A stretch of 64,000 nucleotides of DNA from contig NC_061454.1 in assembly GCF_022581195.2 (NCBI RefSeq), positions 3,596,001-3,660,000 of the forward strand, written 5' to 3'. Positions 50,501 to 61,000 of this stretch are shown here, in pieces (positions within the stretch are counted from its first letter, which is position 1; every line of letters begins with the position of its first letter). Position numbers and translations under genes: made by a program. The DNA is from Helicoverpa zea. Taxonomy: Eukaryota; Arthropoda; Insecta; Lepidoptera; Noctuidae. Under the pieces are notes generated by a model. That model worked only from the letters and a program-made list of their open reading frames with translations, was not told the origin of the DNA and did no database searches.

Positions 50501-53500
50501 GTTCTTTGCCCACTAGGCCACCACGACGAATGCAATAAAGGATATGAAGATAAATACTTTATCGGAAACGAATAAATTTTCAGTACTAGATGATCTCTAT
50601 ATCAATCTGTTTGTTGCATGTTTGTTCCAAAACAGTGTATCAAGTTAATGCCGTTGCGGAAAAATGAGACAGAGGATAGGGGTGATAATGGCTGTGATAA
50701 TTACGTCAAAAATATTTAATTTTACCTCTGTATCGGCCAATGCGAAAAATAAAAAAATAAATATATAAGCATCTATGTCTACACACACTTATAAGAAATA
50801 ATACCCAATAATTTTTTTGGTTCTAAAAAAGTTATATTAATTTGTTTCTAAAATCAAGGAAAATAGCTGATCAGATATTTTGTCAACAAAGTCTTAAAAA
50901 TACACAATTATTGGCAAATATTAAGTTTTTTATTTTTAGTTGTCTGGTCAACTGGTTTCCCATTAACATCAAAGTTCTAGTTTTATAATATTATTATTAA
51001 AAAAAAAACTATTATACACACAAAAATCGAATCTTCACCAAAAATTGTGAAACCAGTACCATAATGAATACACTTTCAACCACTTTCGAATTTAAAAAAT
51101 ATCATCTGCAACATTGTGGTTCTGGTATTCACAGCAAAACAACCTAATACGTTATATTTATATTATATAATACGTTATATATATAAATATATTTATATAA
51201 TACGTTATATTGTTTTATTTTTACCTAATAGGTAAAAATAAAACTACAAAAGACAAAAATCACACCCCGTTAAAATAGTTAATTTCCCTAAAAGCCCCAA
51301 TTAAAATCAATTTGATTTCACTAGTTAAAACCACATTTTTCAATACCATCACTTGGCATATTAGGTTCAATATTCGTGTCATTATTGGAAAGTGAAACCT
51401 AATCAGCTAGTAATAAGATTCACTTTGTATGTAAAACTCTATACTGACAGCCTTCATGATATACCGAGATGTTCCCTTTCCATATTTGAAATAACACCAA
51501 TATTGGATCCAATACGCCAACATTAATTGCCCAGCATAAAACTATTGTACAAACATACCCAGAAAGCAGTGGAGTATTGGGCGCCAAAGGAGTTTCACTT
51601 GATAATGACTGGGCCCTGGATAGTGCTGCTCCCGGAGACAAGGTGGAAGGTGTGCTCGGCGTTGAACGTCCACTGCCCCCTCCACCTGCTTCACCGCCTC
51701 CTATTGGAAGAAAAACATGCTGAGAAAACCTGGATTTCAAGTCTGGTAACAGTGTAAGTGTAACACATTCGGATACCGTTATAACTCTCTTAAAAATTAA
51801 ACCATATAAGGGCGGGCCCGTGTTGCGACTGTTATTGCCTTTATTAAATTACTCATGGACATAAAAATGATTTAACAGCTATAAAAAAAGACCGAGAAAG
51901 GGTTTCACAGATATTTTAGTCCGTTCCTATTTCCGGACGTAAAAAAGAGTTTATATGCGCGTCATTCATATTTTATGGTGGTGCCCCATTAGTGAATGGC
52001 ATCGGTCATTAAGGACGCTTGACATAGTCAATGGGCCGTTAACTGTTTGCTTACTAAATGGGAATGAAAATATTATCGCAATCGGAAACTTATGTGGTAT
52101 TACGAAGTTCCTTGTATCGTTTATTGTTCCTTTTATCGTGTTTTCACTTTATTCGTCCGTGAAAAGATGTTTACGTTTCGAGAAAAGTGGGACAAATGCG
52201 CTACCAAGGTGACAGTTTTCGATCCCTTATGCATCCCCAGAGAGCACTCTTTTGTGGAAATACAAAGTTGGGGAACAGCGTTTGGGAATTCGGAGTACTT
52301 TACAAATGTGTTCCAATTTAAACTAATATATGGCCAGTAAAAAACCGCAATCATTACTTTTTTTGCGCCGACCCCAATTAACTTGGGAACAGCACGGAAA
52401 AAGAAGACATGAAGACATTTCTACACATAGTGAAAGTCTACCAAAATTACTCGCCATCATTAGACCACCTCTTATCAACGCCATCAGTGCTGTACCCACT
52501 ATCGACAACGTGTCTCGGCTTATGCCTCAAGCAGTCGATAGTCGCGTTGCCCGAAGTGATCTGATGAGCAGCACTAGTGTTCGGAGAGTTGCTTATATAG
52601 GAGCTGTGTTTAGCCGAACGTCTGGTGTCTTCTACTCGTCTGTGAGACGGGAGGGTGTCCTTGTTCGCCATGTTTTCGAGGTACTTGAATATGTGCACGC
52701 GCCCGCGCATGCATATCTAGAAATGGGAAAAGGACAATGATAGTAAGCAATCATTCTTATTCGAAACTTATAATACATTTAAGAAAGGGATAAATACTTT
52801 TTACATAACCTCTACCGTCTAATTGCGGTCCAAAAATCTTGCCAGTCTTTTATTCTTTCTTTTGGGGAGGAAAAAACACTGCGCTATTAAAATTAACTTG
52901 TTATGCATGAAGGGAAATTTCCAATTCACATGTCCAGGTCCCCTGACAGTAATTAAACATAGATAGCTTCAAACAGACAAGGAAAACCATCATGTTTACT
53001 TCATTTATTATTAATTAAAACTTAATGGCAGAAACAACGAAGAGCTAAAGCGAATATAAATGCAAATGAATATTTGCTTGAAATTCACACTAGTTGATCA
53101 GAAAGTAATAGAAAACGCACAATGTATCGGCTCACATAGCTTGCGGTCGTAAAACTCGAGGGAAAGTGTTCACATCTAACAGTGAAGCAAATGAACTGCA
53201 AAATTCATAGTAAAACACTAAACGCAATTTTATTGCTTTTACAAAACTATGAAGAAATTTTAGATGTGTTTGTGTTGGCGCCGCGCATTTGAAAGACGAA
53301 TTAAAAAGATTACTACTTTTATGTTCATTAAAAATAGCAAATTGGAATAGTCATAAAATAAGAAGCATGGATATCACGCAAGTAGCTCAAAGACTTAGAC
53401 AGAACACAAATCACCTAGAATCTGTCCATCATAAACAGACATTCTGATCATCAACATTTGGTTTCATAATTTTTTAGCTGTATACTTGACTTTCGTTATT

Positions 53501-55295
53501 TTTCTTCATTACGTTAGAGATATTTAAAAAAAAAAACTTACAGTGGTGGGAGGTGAGACGAGGGGATTGTTGTCCAAATTAAGCGTAACTAGTGTGTTCA
53601 TGTTGCGAAGTTCCAGAGGTAACGACGATATGCAATTACAGCTCACATCCAGGTGTTCCAGCCTCAAGTATGTGATCTCTGGAATATGAAGAAAATAATC
53701 AATGTAGGGGTACATACTAAAAGGTCTTGGTGAGTGCTTAAACATGTTTGACTAATGACTGAACCCTTTCCCTGTACTTGGGGGTATCATTTTGTCAAAT
53801 GTTTATGACCTACATCGTCCAAATGAACCCTCGTTGTTTAGGAGTTAAAACATTTAAACCATAAAGTGTGCAGACATAATAGTAGCATTTGTAAACGCAA
53901 TATTTTCACTAACAAGGTTGCAACCCTCAAATAACTTCCTAGCCACGCACATCAAAGCGACTTCCCTCGTGAAGCGGTAAATACATCAAATGTATTTAAC
54001 CACTTAGTACCCCAACTACTTGCAACCGCTTTGATTTCTGTAGATAAATAAACTCGAGCTAATGCGTCCCGGCTAAAATCTTGCAGTTTGTAACTTCCAA
54101 GCTCCTTGGTAGTATTGTTTGAAATCTAGTCTGCCTAATACTGGTATCATTTGACTGACATTTGCTCTTGCCAAGTAGGTTGTTCAGTTACTAATTTATT
54201 TAAGAGAAAAACAGAAAGCTTTAGGTGTTTACCAAGAATTTATCAAATGTAACAGGAATAAATAAATTAAATAAACAGGGAATAAGCAGGGATTTATTAT
54301 ATTCTCGATACCGTATGTGACCTTATAATACTTAATCATTTATACGCAGCTTAAACCCGACTAAAAATAGTTTGTTTACAATAACAAAGGAGTTTTCCTC
54401 CTTATTGTACATGTTTGAGCAAATCGGTATAAATAGGCATACGGTACTAATGTTACTATCGGGCTATGTGTTTGCACTCAATACCTGTTAATGTAACAAG
54501 TGTTGTCCTCAATGTTGAGGTAATAAGTATTGATAGCATTAAGAAAGGCAAAGAATTGACAGTCAAATTAGATTCATTGTCGATAATTATTATCAGTTAA
54601 GTGTACGCAACATTTATGGTCTTCTCATAGTGTTTTATGCTTGAGCACGCGCATTAAAAATATGTGCACCTTTAATGCTTCCTTATTGATTTTTTTATTA
54701 TTTATATCCTTTTTTTTATTTAATTGATACATAATCAAATTTTATTTACAAAAATCATTAGGTACTCCCTAGCTGTTTAAAAAAAAAACGACTAATAAAA
54801 ACTGTAAAGGGCGGAAAATAAAACTACTTTTAGGTACTTCGGTCCAGAAGTCAGTACTTATCTGGTGGATACAGGTTTGCTTATTTTGCCACCTATCCAC
54901 TATTGCATTCCTATCTATCTCATTAGGTTAAGATAAATCTGTATTTATTTATTTATATAAAGGAAGACTAACAGCTAGTACAATAGGTAAAAATACTAGT
55001 AAATACTGTAATTGTAGTTTAAGAGTTAAAACAAAAATAAATTGCTAAAAATTAGAACTCACGTAACGGCAGCAGTCCCAGCTGATTATTGCTAAGGTCG
55101 AGAGCCCTCAAGCCGGCGCAATCCCCAAGAGTCATGGGGACTTGCGTCAGCCTGTTGTTGGAGGCATCGAGCTCAGCCAGCGAGGTCATCTTGCCTATCT
55201 CCTTGGGTAAGGTACTTAGCATATTGTCGGGGACTAAGAGCACTTGAAGCGGCATCTGGCATACTTCCCGCGGTAATTCTGTGAGCTGGTTTGAA
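41461..55295 (-). CDS. Lrch: Lrch gene, 3' part (LRR and calponin-homology domain protein), ten exons in two isoforms
   Basis: Minus-strand spliced gene, 5' end missing. Exons in order are 55295-55063, 53678-53542, 52716-52451, 51729-51559, 49750-49676, 48270-47565, 47031-46894 and 46578-46501, followed by either 46234-45539 (membrane-anchored form) or 41592-41461 (short form). All junction phases agree. The anchored path gives 2499 nt after the first partial codon, or 832 residues plus stop; the short path gives 644 visible residues. Order of parts: leucine-rich repeats (about residues 1-120), RGRVHIFKYLE segment (about 125-138), Ser/Pro/Asn-rich linker (about 200-510), CH domain (about 525-630), then tail. 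LRCH proteins are scaffold-type proteins that in vertebrates bind DOCK guanine-exchange factors, and Drosophila Lrch acts at the cell cortex; this is family knowledge. About 100-150 N-terminal residues, including the first LRRs, appear to be absent from the window. Confidence 0.9.
41593..42513 (-). other. Lrch: Lrch intron DNA between alternative last exons
   Basis: AT-rich; the 117-codon ORF on the minus strand at 41770-42123 is dominated by Phe, Ile and Leu codons and is not recognised. Confidence 0.4.
42514..42917. mobile_element. MITE (about 404 bp) between the two alternative Lrch last exons
   Basis: Left end ATATCGGGTGTGTCGTTCAT then AATCACATTAAAT; the right end is its inverse, ATTTAATGTGATTGTGAACG then ACACACCCGATAT, with one mismatch. 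TIRs are about 34 bp. The AT-rich interior has no ORF of note. Target duplication is unclear. Confidence 0.75.
42918..45538 (-). other. Lrch: 3' UTR of the anchored Lrch isoform and intron of the short isoform
   Basis: Very AT-rich. AATAAA on the minus strand (TTTATT on plus) occurs at 44435-44440 and elsewhere; I cannot choose the real end. The plus-strand ORF at 43510-43926 is not recognised and is probably chance. Confidence 0.4.
45539..46234 (-). CDS. Lrch: Lrch alternative last exon 1 (CH end, acidic tail, C-terminal membrane anchor)
   Basis: Acceptor GTGTGTTGCAG, phase 0. Encodes EVICSAEDILGCSPPGLTPL then ARTVAALL, which replaces the last CH helix and resembles LCSPCDILQ...TVDTLLAL of vertebrate membrane-anchored LRCH forms. 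A tail of about 170 residues follows, acidic and rich in Asn, Tyr and Glu. The protein ends with a hydrophobic run (VLFTCLCLGTFFVSTILLIM, then YPL and stop), a tail-anchor-type single membrane span with almost nothing after it. 231 residues plus stop. The proximal position suggests it is used when transcripts end early. No nearby polyadenylation signal stood out. Confidence 0.9.
   Translation of the reverse strand, partial: EVICSAEDILGCSPPGLTPLARTVAALLTHATPTARDMPTDPYHYETDQSGEYYADDAETSIEVNYYQRQLKRYSEERFISNFNFSDNNQHYTIDESEEYQNNENNNTDTANAHYSPVYATSELRNRGPYYQTNRVQFVTPFCKEDHILRSENFEIYDTDEVDFPTELLREEVDAERYDRGKMNLDIQNNLNSVISTETETPKEVENRVLFTCLCLGTFFVSTILLIMYPL
46501..46578 (-). CDS. Lrch: Lrch exon h (calponin-homology domain, PKLTMARCRRN segment)
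   Basis: 78 bp in phase 0 between acceptor TTTGTTTCAG and donor GTGAGT. Encodes PKLTMARCRRNVDNFLEACR then KIGVEE, matching the PKLTMAKCRRNVENFLEACRK of human LRCH. Its donor is the branch point: it can join in phase to the exon at 46234 or to the exon at 41592, giving two different CH-domain ends. Confidence 0.95.
46894..47031 (-). CDS. Lrch: Lrch exon g (calponin-homology domain core)
   Basis: 138 bp in phase 0, acceptor TTCTTCCTTCCCGCAG and donor GTACGC. Encodes IIETRLKMSLPAQLAPVL then CDGVVLCHLANHVRPRSVAS and VHVPSPAQ. This is almost identical to the CH core of vertebrate LRCH (DGVVLCHLANHVRPRSV..IHVPSPA), making it the strongest identification in the window. GC content is far above the surrounding introns. 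CH domains bind actin or act as signalling modules; in LRCH a single CH is present. Confidence 0.95.
47066..47234. mobile_element. Small MITE in Lrch intron (169 bp)
   Basis: TA/AGGCTCTGTTCAAACTGACT then ATGAGCCGCC at the left faces GGCGGCTGACAGTCAGTTTG then GTTCGAACACAGCCT/TA at the right. TA flanks both ends. It shares the AGGCT start and TA flanks with the fold-back elements at 19 kb. Confidence 0.7.
47565..48270 (-). CDS. Lrch: Lrch exon f (QYKEALRQQR segment, long disordered linker, start of CH domain)
   Basis: 706-bp exon between acceptor GAAACATTCCAG and donor GTAAGT. It opens with QYKEALRQQRQQDIYRP, a charged segment recalling the YRQYKEALRQQR-type motif of this family. About 160 residues rich in Ser, Pro, Asn and Thr follow (several TSSN/SPTKSP runs), probably disordered. 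It closes with AYLKGAAPKPPGKMAW and FDKQKEELDLLQQLRS, which leads into the CH domain like the EEELELIDQLRK of human LRCH. Exits in phase 0. Confidence 0.9.
49676..49750 (-). CDS. Lrch: Lrch exon e (75-bp linker exon)
   Basis: Small exon between acceptor TCCCTTTCAG and donor CATACAG/GTAC. Joined to the preceding GG it reads GVRISPDGNMSNGDDKSKLA then HQQTY, leaving AG that joins the next exon's A to give Arg (YRQYKEALRQQ). Phase fits on both sides, which is the main support since the exon is short. It is part of the disordered linker. Confidence 0.8.
50144..50527 (-). mobile_element. tRNA-derived SINE with 12-bp target duplication
   Basis: Flanked by perfect direct repeats GAATGCAATAAA (50132-50143 and 50528-50539). 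Read on the minus strand, the head has an A box (TGGCCTAGTGGGC, 50508-50520) and a B box (GGTTCGATCCC, 50466-50476), then a tRNA-unrelated body and a tail ending AGGCTTGGAGGATGATC. The body (AACTATGTTGGGGTCGGCTT on the plus strand) is one I associate with noctuid SINEs. It lies in an Lrch intron, same sense as the gene. Confidence 0.9.
51141..51244. repeat. AT-rich repeats (TACGTTATAT) and perfect 15-bp-arm hairpin
   Basis: ATACGTTATAT recurs three times. At 51212-51244, GTTTTATTTTTACCT and AGGTAAAAATAAAAC form a perfect inverted repeat around AAT. It lies in an Lrch intron and could be a hairpin relic or microsatellite-derived. Confidence 0.7.
51559..51729 (-). CDS. Lrch: Lrch exon d (Gly/Ser/Pro-rich linker)
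   Basis: The donor GTATGT at the lower end is clear. Two acceptors are possible. The one with the better pyrimidine tract (TTCTTCCAATAG, exon from 51700) enters in phase 1 and does not fit the previous exon. A weaker upstream one (TTGAAATCCAG, exon from 51729) fits phase 2 and gives DGEFSQHVFLPIGGGE, where EFS recalls the EFSDL that follows KRWS in vertebrate LRCH. I use the latter. The rest is low complexity: GRSTPSTPSTLSPG, then SSETPLAPNTPLLSG. If 51700 is right, a small unseen exon must lie between 51701 and 52450. Confidence 0.7.
52451..52716 (-). CDS. Lrch: Lrch exon c (RGRVHIFKYLE segment and start of linker)
   Basis: Acceptor CCCATTTCTAG, phase 0 entry with ICMRGRVHIFKYLENMA, which matches the conserved stretch directly after the repeats in LRCH proteins. 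It ends in DSGYSTDGVDKRWSNDG, resembling the DSGF..DKRWS motif of vertebrate LRCH. The donor is taken as GCGA/GTAATT, a weak site, giving a phase 2 exit; the open frame stops one codon later. Length 266 bp. Confidence 0.85.
53542..53678 (-). CDS. Lrch: Lrch exon b (last leucine-rich repeats)
   Basis: 137 bp between acceptor TTCATATTCCAG and donor GTAAGT. It begins AG, which joins the C left by the previous exon to make Gln. The product runs ITYLRLEHLDVSCNCISSLP and ends TLNLDNNPLVSPPTT, the usual closing of the LRCH repeat domain. It leaves in phase 0. A second possible AG lies two bases further in but would break the phase. Confidence 0.9.
55063..55295 (-). CDS. Lrch: Lrch exon a (leucine-rich repeats)
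   Basis: First visible exon. The acceptor is a pyrimidine-rich tract ending TTTTGTCCACAG just above 55295, and the donor is GTGAGT just below 55063. It enters with one base completing a codon and leaves with one base of the next. The product contains three to four LRRs, with motifs such as SNQLTELP, LSTLPKEIG, LDASNNRLTQVP and LDLSNNQLGLLPL. It aligns by eye with the middle LRRs of vertebrate LRCH. The preceding LRR exons were not found upstream. Confidence 0.9.
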
Positions 55296-57803
55296 CTGTG
55301 GACAAAAGAAAATTGATTAAGAAGTTTGTTCTTCACAAAAAATCGAAATTATTGTCGAAAAATAAGACCATCTTCGTCGTTAATTTGTAAAGTGCAAGCT
55401 GAAAGAAAATTCTCAACCACATATTCCAAAGATACAATTTACTCAGTTCCCGCATCTAAATCCACTTCATTAATCCAGATTTAAGATACAAATGGCTAAC
55501 ATTTATCAACACGGACGAAACGGTCTCGCATTCTTATATCACAAAGTGAAACGCACATAATTCTTAAGAGTCAATGAACGCGAACATAAACAAATGCACC
55601 CAATCGATACATCACTAAACTGCTATTTTTACACCATCAAACCTACTTCGGAATGGGATTGCATGTAATTAGAACGCTCGAAACATAAATCGGTCGTCGC
55701 CTAACCTAATAGTTTCGGCGTACGTGCCAATTAAGCTGATAATTTTATATGCAGATTAGATTATGTGTGTAAACAACGTGATCGTATTTTAAGACCGCCC
55801 AAGAAGATATTTGTAGCTTAAAATAAAGTCATAAATAATAATGATATAAGGGAGTTATTTGCAGACACAAGTCATAACTAAACGAATTTCTAAGTAAAAC
55901 CATTTCATGTCAGACTAATAATATCTCAAATAGAACCATTGGACCAGTTTGTTAATTGAAAGTTTAGTCGGAATATCATAACGATATCCATAACATGCCA
56001 AACGTTCAATTAACCCTCAGGTTTTATGATCCTATAAAACTACCTAGTTCTGAACAGCAAGAAATCACTCTGAACTCGGCCAAAACAGACGAAGTTCGAG
56101 AGAGACAGCATCAAAACAAACCCAACTGAAACCAAAACAAAGACCACCCTACCGTATCGAAGTACTTAACGTGCACCTTCAAGTCTAGATATATTTATTT
56201 TTTTGCCGTCTAGACGCTTAGACACAGACTCGAAACAGGATTCTATTCTGCAAGACAAAGAATCAATAAATAGATGCGAGGTTAACGCACGATGCAAAGG
56301 AAATAATTGTAGACCAAGTTGGAACGCTCGGTGGAAAAGTTGGATAATAACACGACACTATGAGAATGGCCTACATATAGAAGCAGGAGAGTTGATTGTA
56401 TGGGATGACGTAAACAAGGCAATAAACAGATGTACATAAAGAACGTCGAATGGGATCAACGAACCGGGATGGGATAAAGTATCGCTAGCTGAAATAAATG
56501 ATACTGTTAGTCTGAAAGCTCCCTGTATTTACTTGAAAAGCTTTCATGTTATTGCATAAAATGTATGCATAGCAAATGCAACATACTAAATTTTACTATT
56601 GCTAATGCTCAGTTTATATTATTTCAAAAACATCGGTGTATGTACAATCTTAGAAATTGTTCAATCTTCTCTAGACTCACTCAGCTCCTATTGTCAGCTT
56701 CCCATTGAACAGTGTCGAGCAAGCAAAACATCTAAGTGGCACATTTCTCAATATCGCCCAGTCAGCGAGATAGGACCGTTATCGGACCACCATTAAAGGC
56801 AACGTGACAGTTTCAACAGAAACAAGAATACGAACACTGTCATGCGATTGCAATGTACACAAGCTTTCTCGATGACTTTATAATTTGCTGACGTTTGAAT
56901 AATTCAGATTTTGGATTATCATACTTCACACTTAGTTACCTGCTGTTGTTGCTTTCTTATTTAGATCAGGTATGAATTAATGTGCCCTTTCGATTGTAAT
57001 GAACGAGACCCCCTGATACAGACATTCTCACAGAATGATACAGTGATGGCACATTCCACAAGCTGTTTAATATTCTCATTTTAAAGTAAACCTTAGCCAT
57101 GCATATAATATCCGTCTACCAAGTGGTAATTATTTTCAAAATACATGTGAGTCCTAAGGCGACGTAACCCCACACGTGCACATGATGTGATATTATGCGA
57201 AAAATAATAACTCGCATTATCAAGATTCAAAACAAAATCAGTGTCCGTAACATTACGGTGCGTGACTAATTTATTCGAGAAGAAAAAACTGTTAATTAAA
57301 TTACGCTCTCTATATTCGCGAGGTATAGAGAATTATTGAGAATGATGATACTCTCAGATACATTATAGCTAACATTTGTCATGCAATTCATCTGTGACTT
57401 CGCTTTGAGCTAATTTGGGTCAAAATCGGTGTCGTTTAGTTTAATGAAATGAAGCGTTCATTGCGATATGTTCTTGAGTTTTCACAAAATGGAAAATGCA
57501 GTAGTGTAGAGAGAACTCATTTTAAATTTTCTAATAACACAACTCTCTAGCAGTCTCTAAAAACAACAATAGACATGTTGCATGTTGTGGTTTTGATTTC
57601 CACGCGGAATATACTTAATTCTGTAGAATCAACCATTTATTGCGAAGGGAGGTGCCCTTCGCTGTCAGTAGTGGGTAGGGGTGTCCCCTGCTGTCGACTT
57701 AATTGTTTAGACATTAGGGGGTGAGGTCTTAGTTCGCATAGGACTTAAAATATTCTACTTGAATCTAGGTCAGGGTAAGGATTTTTGTTTGACGTCTTTC
57801 TTG

Positions 57804-58013
57804 TTACATCCTACTAATATTATAAACGCGAAAGTTTGTATGTATGGATGTATGGATGTTTGTTACTCTTTCACGCAAAAACTAATGAATGGATTTTAAT
57901 GAAACTTTACAATAATATAGCTTATACATCAGAATAACACATAGGCTACAATTTGTAAACATATTGTTCGAAATACTAAACCTGCGCAGACGAAGTCGCG
58001 GGCACCAGCTAGT
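57804..58013 (+). mobile_element. LEP1-like non-autonomous Helitron-type repeat, copy 2
   Basis: Second copy of the 210-bp unit at 11641-11850, in the same orientation and about 99 percent identical by eye, ending CAGCTAGT. The near identity implies recent spread from a common source. It lies in the putative first intron or upstream region of Lrch. Confidence 0.75.
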
Positions 58014-61000
58014 TTAGTATATGTATTATTACCGAGGGTTATGGAACAGCTGATCCTGTCTTCTAGACCATTTCTAGTGGTACACCTGTGTAGGTACATT
58101 TCGGTAAACTACATCTAACCCCCATACATCAAACATTCTATCACATACTACAGGTGCAATTGTCAAATGATTGACTACAATTTCCGTGTTTTCGCGTCCC
58201 ACACTCAATATGAAAGCGACATTGAGGGCCCCACATGGCTTCCCCTAACAATTTAGAGCAAATAATTCGCACGTTCCGCTCCAGCGGTTCAAGGTCGATA
58301 TTATATCGATTCTTCCACAGAGGGGAGGCAGAAATAACTTTACGAGGTGCAGGGACACAAAAATTAAACGGCTTTGTAGCTATATCGAGAATTTTCATAA
58401 ATCATTCGATTTTGATTTATTAACTATAAAACTTAACTACTCTTGTTATTGATATGTATGCAACCTGTAAACTGATGTAAGTTCGAATAATAACGCACGC
58501 AGGTAATTAGTAAATCGATTCCACACAAACCCCCAATTATCGATGAGCAAAAAAGTGCCAAACGGCACCAGGAAGATGGTGTTCAACCAAGCAGTTCTCG
58601 ATAAACAAGTTTGATTTATTACCTATTCTCACATCACGGGCGTGCTCGTTAACCAAATCGGAACGGTGCAAAAACTAACTGGGTATACTAACGTATGTGC
58701 CCAATTGAGTTACACAATAGTAAGTGCTCCATTCTATCGCCATTGTGTACATGTGGCGCGGACGTCCCATTTTCGAAAGCCTACGTGTGTCATGCGCACG
58801 CGCGCGATGATCGACCGTCTTGGAGAATGCGCGAGCGACGAACCGAAATCATAAAGCGCAGTTACGCTCTGCTGATGGTTTTACTTTTATGACAGTGTTT
58901 TGACTATTACGAAAAGGTGTATCGTTTCATCAGTACTTTTTCCTAGTCGTTATTGAAGCGTTACGAACAACATTTATAAGGCTGTTCCTCTTACAGTAAA
59001 TATCTTATTCGATCGATCCCGCTCATCAACAACGATGCATTAAAATTACAATAACCTGAGTGCCATAATTACAAACATTTTCTATTCCATGTTGCCAGCA
59101 ATAAACCAGCCAACAAGCAACCCATGTTTTCCGGCCGTAAACATTAAAATGTACAATACAAATAAACAGAGAAAACTGTTGTATGTGTAACCCAACAATA
59201 GATACTCCGCTTGTGTTGTGACAGTTGTGTTTTCCATAGAATAGGAACAACAGTAGAACGGTTTTTGTTTGGTGACCACGTTGTTCCCAGTAACAACAGT
59301 TTTAATGAGGCTAATCGGTCGAGTTACGACATTATACCATTGTGTCAATTTCAAGTTCATACGCGAAAAGAAAGCCGATACGACGTTCTACGTATCGGCA
59401 TTGGCGAATCCGAGAAAATTAATTTCTTGGAAAACTCGCTCGATTACCTCGGCGTGATTTGTCAAATTCTGTATTGTTCTTTGAACGGAACATTTATCAT
59501 AATTAAGGGCTAAATTGTTTCTTGAGTTAGACTGAAGAGTCTACAATAAATTAGCAAATAAATTCCCGTGATTTATGAGATGGTTAATCTCATTAAGAAA
59601 GAGGGAGCACAGGCTAAGTATTATTTAATTAGGTAACAAAATATGTTCAAGATGAAGTTAAAAATATAAGTAGGGATATCAGGAGATGACAGGTGGTGCT
59701 CCACCTGCCTTGTGCCAAAAATAAACGTGGCCTGATCAAAACGAGTTCAGCTGCATATTGTAAGATTATAAAATTCGTTTATTTTTTCAAACGTTGCAGG
59801 GTGATTTTCAGAAAAGAATACCCTGTGACGCACAGGAAATATTTTTTTTTATTTCGTGAATTCTATTTTATTTACTCTAATATTAAAGAATATATTGTTA
59901 ACTAGCTAAATCTGCATTTTAAATTAAAATTATAATATGATTTTAAGAAATATTAAAGTTTTTCTGTCAGCGTATGATGCATAGTATTCCTGAACGTCAC
60001 AAAATATAATTAATTAGAAATAAAACAAACAAGTATTAAAACGAAATCAACTTATGGTGGCATAAAGATATACTTAAAATCTTTTAAAAACAAACAAAAC
60101 GATAGCATAATTCTATAAGATTATTAAATAATCAGCTAAATAATTTCACTTTTGTCACTTCTTGGACACATCTCACTAGAAAAGTTGTCATTACTAATGA
60201 TACCCGCTACAATTTCCAAAATCAAGCCTAGTGAGAAATTTTAGATACTAACAAAATACTATGATGCCAAAATAAACGCTATAAAATGAAAAATATATAT
60301 TTTTAAACCATTTTTGTAACATCCAGAATATGGGACAGTGACTATTATGAAAATTTCGTGATGGATAAGAATAATTTGAGCAATGTCCACACTGCCGATT
60401 TCAAAACACAATTACAAAGAATAAAGTATTAACTCACTAAATTTTTAGATATAAACCTTTACACACACATATATAAACAAAACCGATTAAATGTAAGCCT
60501 TTTCGTTTGATACCTACCACACGCGCGGACAGGACGCTCCCATAAATTATTTAATTGTACACTAAGCTTTACAATTCAAGATCGTTACGATTTTGTTCCG
60601 GTAGTATGTAACGTGACGCACAGGAGGTGACGTTTTCATCTCACGAGACTTTTAAAATTGAAAATAACTAATATTTATTTAAAAAACCTTGTTTTTAGCC
60701 TTACTAATCTAATAATGATGAGTTGTTTATGTTATATACAGTGTTATAGAGTTAAGAAAACAATTTATTAACCTTTTAAATACTGCCACTATCCGGAACA
60801 AAAATTTTGCGCGCCGATGATACCAACATTGTCGTCACAGTTTTAGCCTTAACTGACTTTAAAACGGCAATGGCGGAATCCTAATACGGTCATAAAGTTG
60901 CCAAGAAGGTAGAAAAAACACAAATTAGTAGATTTTGTCTTGAGTACGATATCAAATTCACCGTGACGAAACCGGATTTTCCGGAACAATGATTTTCGTA

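Noticed and set aside
51420..51740. 106-codon minus-strand ORF taken as a whole
   Set aside because: Only 51559-51729 is exon; the rest is read-through past a strong GTATGT donor.
52330..52740. 136-codon plus-strand ORF
   Set aside because: Antisense shadow of Lrch exon 52451-52716.
58141..58423. Overlapping ORFs on both strands
   Set aside because: No LRR, CH or other motif, and no phase-compatible splice sites linking to Lrch; kept only as a CpG-bearing patch.
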